Source: Fibrobacteraceae bacterium
GTDB lineage: Bacteria > Fibrobacterota > Fibrobacteria > Fibrobacterales > Fibrobacteraceae
Reading direction: 5' to 3'
Assembly: GCA_021443045.1 (NCBI GenBank)
Contig: JABUUT010000013.1
Location: 16,278-38,791 of the forward strand
Length of the DNA stretch: 22,514 nt
A program made the translations under genes and the position numbers. Under the pieces are notes generated by a model, which saw only the letters and a program-made list of their open reading frames with translations, ran no database searches and was not told the origin of the DNA. Shown here piece after piece: positions 13,169-20,511 of the stretch. Each line of letters opens with the position of its first letter. Position 1 is the stretch's first letter.

Positions 13169-15109
13169 ATGTTTGGCTTTTACCGTTTTGCCTCTGTTTG
13201 CCCACAGTTAAAAGTGGCAGACACGGCCTTTAACACTAAAGAAATTATTAAAATGGGCCATCAGGCTTTAGAGCAAAATGTGGCCGTGGTTGTTTTTCCA
13301 GAACTGTGCATTACGGCATACACCTGTGGCGATTTGTTCCATCAGGAGTTGTTGCTAAAAAATGCATTGGTATGTTTAAAGAAAATTGCCCTTGAATTTA
13401 AAGACAGCACCATGATTTTGGGTCTGGGTCTCCCCATTCGTTTGTTTGGAAAGCTCTACAATTGCGCAGCCTTTGTGCAAAAAGGAAAACTGGTGGCCTT
13501 AACCCCAAAAATCCACTTGCCCAACCAAAGGGAGTTTTATGAAAAACGCCACTTTAGTAGTGGAAAAGACTTGCTCTATAAAGAAGTAGACTTAAATGAT
13601 TTTGGAAAAGTGCCTATCACAAATTTCTTTACCGTTAAGGGGAACGGTTCCGAAATTCGATTTGGAGTAGAACTTTGTGAAGACCTGTGGACGCCGGCGC
13701 CTCCTAGCGGAGAGCTAGCCCTAGCGGGGGCAAACGTGATTTTGAACCTGTCGGCTAGCGATGCGTTAGTAGGCAAGGGTGACTATCGGAAAAATTTGGT
13801 GCTAAACCAGTCGGCAAGGTGCATGGCTGCCTACATATACGCATCCGCCGGTGTCCACGAATCCACCACCGACATGGTCTTTAGTGGGCATTTAATGATT
13901 GCCGAAAATGGAACCCTAATTTCAGAAAATAAAAATTACAGCCGCAAATCAGAAATTATCTATGCCGATGTAGATGTGGAGCGTTTGAATATGCAACGGC
14001 TTAGCGAAGGTTCCTTTCAAAACTATGACGGCTCCAATTTTTACAACCATGCCGCCACCTTTGTAAACATCAAGGGTGTTGATAAAATCCAGTACCGCTT
14101 TGTACCACCCACCCCATTTGTGCCAACCCAGCAACAAAACAGAGACGCAAACTGCAAAGAAATATTTTTTATTCAATGTGGGGGCCTAGCCAAACGCATT
14201 GAAGTTTCTGGTGCCAAAAGAGCTGTTGTAGGGCTTAGTGGCGGTTTAGACTCTACTCTAGCTTTGCTGGTTATGGTAGAAACCTTTAAATTGCTGAATC
14301 GTTCCACCAATGAAATTTTGGCCATTACCATGCCTGGTTTTGGAACCACAAAACGCACAAAGAACAACGCTGTTGCCATGGCAAATCTTTTAGGTGTTGA
14401 ACTTAGAACCGTGGATATTCAAAAGGCATGTCTGCAACATTTTAAAGACATTGGCCACGGCCCTGCTACATTGGACGTGACCTACGAAAACGTGCAGGCT
14501 CGGGAACGTACCCAGATACTGATGGATATGGCCAACAAAGAAGGGGGCATTGTGGTAGGAACAGGAGACCTTTCTGAGATTGCACTAGGCTGGAGCACCT
14601 ACAACGCTGACCATATGTCCATGTATGCAGTAAATTGCGACATTCCCAAAACCCTGGTGCGGCATGTGGTTGCCTGGTATGCAGACTGCGCACGAAATTT
14701 CATTGCCGATGAAAAAACAGCCCATTCGCTCTCTGCCGTGCTTCGGGATATTTTGGACACACCAGTTTCTCCAGAGCTGCTACCTGCCGATACTCATGGG
14801 CAAATTGCCCAAAAAACAGAATCTATTTTGGGTGCCTACGAAATTCACGACTTTTACCTTTATCACTTTGCCAAGTATGGGGCAGAGCCCCAAAAATTAC
14901 TTTATCTTGCAAAGTATGCCTTTGCCGGCAAGTACTCCAACAAAGAATTAGAGCGGTGCCTTAATTTATTTGTTCGACGCTTTTTTACCCAACAATTTAA
15001 GCGGAGCTGCATTCCCGACGGACCAAAAGTAGGTACCATTTCTTTATCGCCAAGAGCCGATTGGAGAATGCCTAGTGACGCTAGCTTTAGTGATTGGGAA
15101 GATGCATAA
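13169..15109 (+). CDS. nadE: Glutamine-dependent NAD+ synthetase
   Basis: A 646-residue two-domain enzyme that amidates deamido-NAD using glutamine, the last step of NAD synthesis. The N-terminal nitrilase-type glutaminase (about 1-280) has the Glu-Lys-Cys triad: E45 in FPELCITAY, K114 in LTPKIHLPN, and C170 in FGVELCEDLW. The C-terminal synthetase has the PP-loop SGGLDS (357-362), MPGFGTTKRTKNNA, and GTGDLSEIALGWSTYNADH. The length and SGGLDS version match the long glutamine-dependent type (as in Mycobacterium), not the short ammonia-dependent form. It begins 16 bp after the sigma-54 activator and ends at a terminator, so it probably shares the activator's transcript. That would place another glutamine-consuming enzyme under sigma-54 control. 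Confidence 0.96.
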   Translation: MFGFYRFASVCPQLKVADTAFNTKEIIKMGHQALEQNVAVVVFPELCITAYTCGDLFHQELLLKNALVCLKKIALEFKDSTMILGLGLPIRLFGKLYNCAAFVQKGKLVALTPKIHLPNQREFYEKRHFSSGKDLLYKEVDLNDFGKVPITNFFTVKGNGSEIRFGVELCEDLWTPAPPSGELALAGANVILNLSASDALVGKGDYRKNLVLNQSARCMAAYIYASAGVHESTTDMVFSGHLMIAENGTLISENKNYSRKSEIIYADVDVERLNMQRLSEGSFQNYDGSNFYNHAATFVNIKGVDKIQYRFVPPTPFVPTQQQNRDANCKEIFFIQCGGLAKRIEVSGAKRAVVGLSGGLDSTLALLVMVETFKLLNRSTNEILAITMPGFGTTKRTKNNAVAMANLLGVELRTVDIQKACLQHFKDIGHGPATLDVTYENVQARERTQILMDMANKEGGIVVGTGDLSEIALGWSTYNADHMSMYAVNCDIPKTLVRHVVAWYADCARNFIADEKTAHSLSAVLRDILDTPVSPELLPADTHGQIAQKTESILGAYEIHDFYLYHFAKYGAEPQKLLYLAKYAFAGKYSNKELERCLNLFVRRFFTQQFKRSCIPDGPKVGTISLSPRADWRMPSDASFSDWEDA

Positions 15110-15111
15110 AA

Positions 15112-15137
15112 AAAAGAGCGCTTTGTGACGCTCTTTT
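15112..15137. terminator. Bidirectional terminator between nadE and the convergent Lys/Ala-rich gene
   Basis: AAAAGAGCG (15112-15120) and CGCTCTTTT (15129-15137) form a perfect 9-bp stem with an 8-base loop, with an A-run before it. It begins 3 bp after the nadE stop and lies 40 bp beyond the stop of the minus-strand gene at 15177, so it can serve both. Confidence 0.85.
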
Positions 15138-15176
15138 CATATTTTGATTAACTGCAAGGGATACTAAAATCAAGAA

Positions 15177-15584
15177 CTAAACGTGCTTAATTTTGTTGTC
15201 GCCTTCATCCCAGTTTTTGCCGTCGCACACGAACTTGTATTCGTAGTCACCTGGAAGCAGGTTGATTTTTACAGACCACTTGCCAGACTTCTTGTCTTTC
15301 TTGAGCATGTCTTTGTCTACAACCCAGTTGTTAAAGGAACCTGCAACAGAAACGGTTGTTGCCAGAGGGCAATCTGCTACAAATTCCACAGCAGCCTTTT
15401 TAGGAGCGGCCTTGATAGCGGTCTTTGCAGCTGTTTTTTGAGCAGTTGTTTTAGAAACAGCAGCTTTTTTAGGAGCAGCCTTTGCAGCAGATTTGCAGGC
15501 TGTTTCCTTGGAAGCACACTTTGTAGCCTTCTTAGCAGGAGCTGAAGCAGCTTTTTTAACGGCAGTCTTTGTTGTTTTTGTCAT
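15177..15584 (-). CDS. Lys/Ala-rich histone H1-like tail fused to an AMPK-type glycogen-binding (CBM48-like) domain
   Basis: A 135-residue protein with two parts. Residues 1-65 are almost only Lys, Ala, Thr and Ser, with AAPKKAA repeats (36-42 and 59-65), as in histone H1-like and other bacterial DNA-binding tails. Residues about 66-135 read as an early-set/CBM48 domain: AGSFNNW (W87), a WSVKINLLPGDYEYKF strand pair (K117), and CDGKNW (W125), which correspond to glycogen-contact positions in the AMPK beta carbohydrate module. There is no signal peptide, so it is cytoplasmic. AGAGGAG just before the ATG at 15584 is a strong ribosome-binding site. Fibrobacter stores glycogen, so binding to glycogen is plausible; the tail could bind DNA, RNA or acidic surfaces. 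The gene is monocistronic and divergent from rpe. Its function has not been recognised by me beyond the domains. Confidence 0.82.
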   Translation of the reverse strand: MTKTTKTAVKKAASAPAKKATKCASKETACKSAAKAAPKKAAVSKTTAQKTAAKTAIKAAPKKAAVEFVADCPLATTVSVAGSFNNWVVDKDMLKKDKKSGKWSVKINLLPGDYEYKFVCDGKNWDEGDNKIKHV

Positions 15585-15677
15585 AACGAAATCTCCTCTT
15601 ACTTGTTAACGCCAAAGATAATAATTTCTTTACATTTTGTCCATATTAGGAACCGTTAATTTTCTATCTTGTTTACC

Positions 15678-16328
15678 ATGCTTAAACAAATTATCGCTCC
15701 CAGCGTTTTAAACGCAAATTTTCTAGAACTCGGTAACGGCCTTAAGGCCATTGAAAAGGGTGGTGCCGGTCTTGTGCACCTAGACATTATGGATGGGCAC
15801 TTTGTTCCTAATGTCAGCTTTGGTCCAGGCATTTCGGCCTGTGTGGGTAAAGGAACAAAACTTCCTTTAGATTGCCATTTGATGATTGAAAATCCAGAAA
15901 AATATGTGGGCGAATTTGCCAAGGCTGGCGCAAGCATTATCAGCATTCACGCGGAAACCACAAACCACTTAGACAGGCTTTTACACCAAATCAGAGAGCT
16001 GGGAGTAAAGCCTGCCGTCGCAATCAATCCTGCCACGCCACTGGAAAATATTAAATATGTGCTAGACATTGTAGACATGGTTCTCATTATGAGCGTAAAC
16101 CCAGGATTTGGGGGCCAAAGTCTTATTCCTTATTGCCTAGATAAAATTCGGGAGCTGCGTGCCGCAAAACCTGAACTAGACATTCAGATTGATGGCGGTG
16201 TAAAGCTCGATAACATTCTGGCCTGCAAAGAAGCAGGCGCCAACATCTTCGTGGTAGGCAGTGCCATATTCGGCAAGCCCAATCCCGAAGATGTTTGCCG
16301 TGAATTTGTTGTAAAAGTGGGTGGGTAA
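15678..16328 (+). CDS. rpe: Ribulose-phosphate 3-epimerase
   Basis: A 216-residue TIM-barrel enzyme of normal length that interconverts ribulose 5-phosphate and xylulose 5-phosphate in the pentose phosphate pathway. Motifs in order: IAPSVLNANF at the N-terminus, HLDIMDGHFVPNVSFGP with metal-binding and catalytic Asp, HLMIENPEKYV, SIHAE, VLIMSVNPGFGGQSLI, and QIDGGVK with the second catalytic Asp. The ATG at 15678 is chosen over the TTG at 15669 because LKQIIAPSV matches the family N-terminus; neither start has a clear Shine-Dalgarno. The stop is separated by a single base from the stop of the convergent flavodoxin-like gene. Confidence 0.96.
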   Translation: MLKQIIAPSVLNANFLELGNGLKAIEKGGAGLVHLDIMDGHFVPNVSFGPGISACVGKGTKLPLDCHLMIENPEKYVGEFAKAGASIISIHAETTNHLDRLLHQIRELGVKPAVAINPATPLENIKYVLDIVDMVLIMSVNPGFGGQSLIPYCLDKIRELRAAKPELDIQIDGGVKLDNILACKEAGANIFVVGSAIFGKPNPEDVCREFVVKVGG

Positions 16329-16329
16329 A

Positions 16330-17187
16330 TTAGCGAACCACTCGTGTGAACATGGGCTTTTCGCTTTCATTATTGCTGACTATCACATAAATAATTGCAG
16401 AGGCTTCGCTTCCATCGGGGGCGAGGCTTTTTACATCGAACTTGTACTCGGTGCCCTGGGCTATGGAGCGTTTGCCAAAAGTTACTGGAGTGCCTAGAGG
16501 AAACTGGTAATCGCCACAGGCTGCATCAAAGATTTTGGTTTCAGCTTCGGTAACGGGGGTTGGGGCAGAAAATTCGGGAAGCTGTTCAACGGAACCTTCC
16601 ACAAATTTATTCTCAATTAAAAAACGGTTCACTTCGGCAGGAATGGCGGCGGTGCGTGCAGTACGCACGCCATAGCCTTCGGCTATCACTGCCTCCGGCA
16701 GCGCCGCCTTCAAGTCTTTTACAGAAACTTCAAGGCCACCACTTCCAAAGGAACAGAAGGGAACAATACGTTTGCCTTTAAACTTCTGTACATCCACAAG
16801 GCCGGCCATGGGAGGAGCAAAGGTTCCAAACCAAATGGGGTAACCGAGGAAGATCACATCGTATTTTTCAATGTCCGCTTGAATGGGTTTTACCTTTGGA
16901 ATAATGCCGTCCTGTTTTTCTTTGCCCACCCGCGCTATCGTTTCTTCAAAAGAACCGGTATAAGGTTCCTCCACTTCAAAAGCTTCAATGTCGGCACCTA
17001 ATGCTTTTTGTATTTCTTCGGCAACCATCTTGGTGGTTCCGTTTTGAGAATAGTACAGCACCAAATACTTTGGAGCGGCTTTTGCTTCGGCGGTTTCTTT
17101 TTTGTCCTTGCTTTCGCATCCGGCAAGTACAAAGAGCCCTGTTAAAGCCATGGAGGCGAGGGTTGCGAGTAAAAATTTGTATTTCAT
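16330..17187 (-). CDS. Flavodoxin-like lipoprotein
   Basis: A 285-residue predicted lipoprotein. The signal peptide ends in the classic lipobox LAGC, with C24 as the lipidated residue, followed by a charged Lys/Glu/Ala linker. Residues about 40-185 are a flavodoxin fold: LYYSQNGTTKMVAEEI forms the FMN phosphate loop, and YDVIFLGYPIWFGTFAPPM and VPFCSFGSGG supply the flavin-contact segments. The remaining ~95 residues form a separate small domain of unknown role (YKFDVKSLAPDGSEASAIIYVI). Membrane-anchored flavodoxin-like proteins are thought to carry electrons or reduce quinones; no partner is visible here. An AAGAGGAA ribosome-binding site precedes the ATG at 17187. It lies 76 bp downstream of the symporter gene on the same strand and could be its transcriptional neighbour. 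Confidence 0.88.
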   Translation of the reverse strand: MKYKFLLATLASMALTGLFVLAGCESKDKKETAEAKAAPKYLVLYYSQNGTTKMVAEEIQKALGADIEAFEVEEPYTGSFEETIARVGKEKQDGIIPKVKPIQADIEKYDVIFLGYPIWFGTFAPPMAGLVDVQKFKGKRIVPFCSFGSGGLEVSVKDLKAALPEAVIAEGYGVRTARTAAIPAEVNRFLIENKFVEGSVEQLPEFSAPTPVTEAETKIFDAACGDYQFPLGTPVTFGKRSIAQGTEYKFDVKSLAPDGSEASAIIYVIVSNNESEKPMFTRVVR

Positions 17188-17263
17188 AAATATTCCTCTT
17201 GGTTTGTTTACGTTCTTTTAAATTGCTTTATTTAAAAAATCAAGTTTTTTTCGATGGCATTCT

Positions 17264-18673
17264 CTAGTTCCAATAATCTAGTTTGTCTGTAATGCCCACA
17301 GTTTCATATTTGAATACGGGATCCTTGCCCTCTTTTTTCTGCTTGATGTAATCATCAAGGGCCCGCAAAGCATACTTGCCTAAAATAACGCAGGTGGGCA
17401 AGTTGATGAGAGCCATAACGCCCATAGTGATGTCGGCCAAATCCCAGGCAGTACTCATAGGCATAATGGCACCAAGGAAAATAATGAGGCAGGCAATTAC
17501 TTTGTATATGTAGGTGGCTGTTTTGTTCAAAGGTTTTCCGTAGTTCAGGTACACCAGAGCGTTATCCACATAGAACAAATTGCCAAGCAAGGTGGTGAAG
17601 GCAAAAAGCACCATGCTTACGGTGAGGAATATGGCACCAAAACCACCGAAGGTGTTGTTTAAGGCCATGGCCACGTATGGTGCACCTGCAATTTCGGCGG
17701 TGGGGGTAATGCCAGAGCAAAGGCACATGAATGCCGTGGCTGAGCACAGAACTAGAGTGTCTATAAATACAGAGAGCATCTGTACCAAACCTTGTTTTAC
17801 AGGGTGGCTCACGTGGGCCGAGGCTGCCGCGTTGGGAGCAGAACCCATACCGGCTTCGTTGGAGTAGAGGCCACGCTTAATGCCATAAATCATGCAGGAA
17901 CCTGCCACGCCGCTAAAGATGGATTGAAAATCAAAAGCATCTTGGACAATGGCCGCAAGAACGCCTGGAATAAGGTTGAAGTGGAGAACCACCACAATCA
18001 AGGTGACCAAGATGTAGAAAATGCCCATAAATGGCACCAAAGTGCTAGCCAATTTTACAATTCGATGACTGCCACCAAAAATGGAAAAGCCCACTAGGCA
18101 CGCAATAATGGCACCAATAATATAAGGGGTGGTTTCGTTGTAGAAGGAGTAGGTTTGGAAGGTGGATTGCAGGTTGTACGAACAAACTAGGTTGTAACCT
18201 CCTGCGAAAGTGGCAATAAGGCTCAGGGTAAAAATAACGGCCAGTTTTTTTGACTTTAACCCCATTTTTATATAGTAGGCTGGACCGCCGATGCAGCCAT
18301 AGTCGTGCTTGTTGTGCTTATAAATTTGGGCTAAGGTGCTTTCGACAAATGCAGTGGCTCCGCCAATCAAAGCCAAAAGCCACATCCAGAAAACAGCACC
18401 GTAGCCACCCAAGCAAATGGCCGTGGAAACACCAATGATGTTGCCGGTGCCCACACGGGAGGCGGTGGAAACCATGAGAGCCTGAAAAGAGGACACATGG
18501 TGCTTTTCCATGGGCTTTTCGAGAACCACCTTGAAACTTTCTAAAAACAAGCGGCCTTGAACAAAGCGGGTACGAATGGTAAAGAAGAGCCCGCACAAAA
18601 GCAGAAGGATGATGAGAAGCGGATAATAGAGAAATCCGCAAACGGTACCGATAATAGTTTGTATAACTTCCAT
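17264..18673 (-). CDS. Amino acid carrier protein, sodium:alanine/glycine symporter (AGCS family)
   Basis: A 469-residue inner-membrane transporter with about 11 hydrophobic segments and no cleavable signal peptide. AGCS hallmarks are STASRVGTGNIIGVSTAICLGGYGAVFWMW, the GGPAYYI motif after a short HDYGCI segment, and SNEAGMGSAPNAAASAHVSHPVKQG in the middle. Members import alanine or glycine (some carry glutamine) with sodium; the substrate here cannot be read from the sequence. AAAAGGAAGC before the ATG at 18673 is a good ribosome-binding site. It starts 22 bp after the secreted GH9 stop on the same strand, so the two are likely co-transcribed. A cellulase coupled to an amino-acid symporter has no obvious shared pathway. 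Confidence 0.94.
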   Translation of the reverse strand: MEVIQTIIGTVCGFLYYPLLIILLLLCGLFFTIRTRFVQGRLFLESFKVVLEKPMEKHHVSSFQALMVSTASRVGTGNIIGVSTAICLGGYGAVFWMWLLALIGGATAFVESTLAQIYKHNKHDYGCIGGPAYYIKMGLKSKKLAVIFTLSLIATFAGGYNLVCSYNLQSTFQTYSFYNETTPYIIGAIIACLVGFSIFGGSHRIVKLASTLVPFMGIFYILVTLIVVVLHFNLIPGVLAAIVQDAFDFQSIFSGVAGSCMIYGIKRGLYSNEAGMGSAPNAAASAHVSHPVKQGLVQMLSVFIDTLVLCSATAFMCLCSGITPTAEIAGAPYVAMALNNTFGGFGAIFLTVSMVLFAFTTLLGNLFYVDNALVYLNYGKPLNKTATYIYKVIACLIIFLGAIMPMSTAWDLADITMGVMALINLPTCVILGKYALRALDDYIKQKKEGKDPVFKYETVGITDKLDYWN

Positions 18674-18695
18674 AATGCTTCCTTTTAGATGCTAT

Positions 18696-20453
18696 TTACT
18701 TCAGGCCCTTCCCTTTCATAAAGTTGTTGCCTTCGTAAATGGCCTGAAGTGCCCCTGCCAAATATCCCAAAGGGGCATTCCAGTTGATGGCCACTTCGTT
18801 GGTAGCGTAGCTGCAACGGTCGTCCAAGTATGCCAAAGCGGGCATATCGGAACTGGCGTAGTTGGGACACTTCCAATTTTCGGTTCCATCTAAATTAATA
18901 TCTTGCTTGCCCAAGTGGGGGCCACCTACCAGCATACCTGGCACCGGGTCGTCAACCAAATCACCCTCGCTGGGGCGGTGGTGGGGGTTCCGTGGGCTGC
19001 GGTAACCAAAGCCGGTTACATAAGACATTTCAAATGGATTTTTTCCCAAAAGGTAGTCCAGACATTTTTGGGCACCATTCAAGTATGCCACATTGCCAGT
19101 AATGTAGTAGGCGTGGAGCAGGATAATTCCGTTGTTGGCAACGGCACTGTTGCTACCCCAGTTCCAGTTCCATTTGTGCATCGGTAGACGGTAGCCACTG
19201 GTATCGCCTTCGGCTTTTAAACTGTTGGCTTCGTCAATTAAGATCTTTTCAGCGGCCTTAGATAAGGAATCTCCAAAGATGGTTGCGCCCGTGGCCACAC
19301 GGTAAATACCCAGCATATTCATGTCGCCCCACCATGGACCATTGCCATTCATGGGGTTTGTCTTCAGTTCGTTCAGGTATTCTTCTTTTTTGGTGGCGTT
19401 GTAAAGTTCTCCTGCTGCAAAGCGGAACTCGTCCATGGCATCTTCACCATCGTGAACGTAGCTACCGGTTTGTACATCGTCGGGTTGCTTGTAAATGGCC
19501 TTTGGATTTTTCTTGGCCCATGCCCAGGCTTTTTCGGCCGCCTTGAGCATTTTGTCGGCGTAGGCTTTGTCAAACTTGCTGTACACCACCGAGGCTTGAG
19601 CCAAAGCACCAGCAAAGTCCAGGGATGCGGTTACGTTTTTGATAATAGCATAGCGGTCGGCCACATCGGATTCTGGCAGCACACTTCCGCCAAATTTGAG
19701 TGTCGTTACTTTGTGATAAACACCCCCATCCTTATCTTGCATGGTGAGCATCCAATCCAAATTGTATTTTACCTCTTCCAGCAAATCCGGCAGGTTCTTG
19801 CTGGTATTGGGGATGTTGAGGCTTAACTTATCTACAAATTCCGGGAAGTGCTCGTACAACTGCAAAATGGTGTAAACCGTAATGCCACTATTCACAATGT
19901 ACTTGCCGTAGTCACCGGCGTCGTACCAGCCCTTGGAACTGTTCATGTACTTGGCCTTGGCGTTCTTTTTTCCGCTGGTCAAGGCGTCGGTTCCGTAAAT
20001 AATCACCTTGTTGTCCATTTGGCCTGCGGCTCTTGCCCACTTGCCTGCATACTTTGGCTCCAGCGCCATGCTGGCCCGCTGGAAATAGAACCACTTGAAG
20101 GCGGCCTGGGTCACTTCGCGGTAGGCATCTTCTTTAATTTCAATGGGGTTCCCTAAATAGGCTCCGTTGCGGAACAATCGGTAGGTGCCTGGAGTGGTAA
20201 TTTTAGAAATGTCATAAATTTGCACTTCTTCGTTGCTGTATTCCCATTCCCAAACCAGGGAGGGTTTTAAATCCAAAACCTTTTTCCCCGAAAGGTTTCG
20301 AACCTCCACGGGGTAACCGTCGTTGCCAGGAATGATGATGATTTTTTCGGCCTTGGGAGCAAAGCCCATCTGGTTTATGGCCGGGGTGGCTGCAAAAACA
20401 GGAATGGCAAATAAGCTTGCCAAAATGGAATTTTTGATATTAATGATTTTCAT
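18696..20453 (-). CDS. Secreted glycoside hydrolase family 9 protein (endoglucanase-type)
   Basis: A 585-residue GH9 enzyme with a signal peptide (cleavage likely after VFA, near residue 21). An Ig-like cellulase N-terminal domain (about 24-107) begins INQMGFAPKAEKI. The catalytic (alpha/alpha)6 domain follows: WYDAGDYGKY carries D178 and D181 (nucleophilic-water base), SPRNPHHRPSEGD carries H491/H492, and TNEVAINWNA carries the proton donor E553. It should cut beta-1,4-glucans such as cellulose outside the inner membrane. There is no SSSS linker and no type IX-like or basic C-terminal anchoring domain, so it ends soon after the catalytic domain. It contains only three Cys. It lies 58 bp downstream of a GH9 paralogue without signal peptide and 22 bp before the AGCS gene. 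Which characterised Fibrobacter cellulase it equals was not determined. Confidence 0.94.
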   Translation of the reverse strand: MKIINIKNSILASLFAIPVFAATPAINQMGFAPKAEKIIIIPGNDGYPVEVRNLSGKKVLDLKPSLVWEWEYSNEEVQIYDISKITTPGTYRLFRNGAYLGNPIEIKEDAYREVTQAAFKWFYFQRASMALEPKYAGKWARAAGQMDNKVIIYGTDALTSGKKNAKAKYMNSSKGWYDAGDYGKYIVNSGITVYTILQLYEHFPEFVDKLSLNIPNTSKNLPDLLEEVKYNLDWMLTMQDKDGGVYHKVTTLKFGGSVLPESDVADRYAIIKNVTASLDFAGALAQASVVYSKFDKAYADKMLKAAEKAWAWAKKNPKAIYKQPDDVQTGSYVHDGEDAMDEFRFAAGELYNATKKEEYLNELKTNPMNGNGPWWGDMNMLGIYRVATGATIFGDSLSKAAEKILIDEANSLKAEGDTSGYRLPMHKWNWNWGSNSAVANNGIILLHAYYITGNVAYLNGAQKCLDYLLGKNPFEMSYVTGFGYRSPRNPHHRPSEGDLVDDPVPGMLVGGPHLGKQDINLDGTENWKCPNYASSDMPALAYLDDRCSYATNEVAINWNAPLGYLAGALQAIYEGNNFMKGKGLK

Positions 20454-20511
20454 AGTTTAAAGATACTCTAAAAAAAAATAAAAATGAAAAAGAGATAGCC
20501 ATTTTTCCCCA

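Noticed and set aside
15630..15650. Possible TTTAC-N7-GTAAA box between the Lys/Ala-rich gene and rpe
   Set aside because: Only the left half (TTTACATTTTGT) is present; the right half reads CCATA, and no sigma-54 promoter is nearby.
15669..15677. TTG start for Rpe three codons upstream
   Set aside because: The family N-terminus begins with the residues after the ATG at 15678, and no ribosome-binding site favours the TTG.
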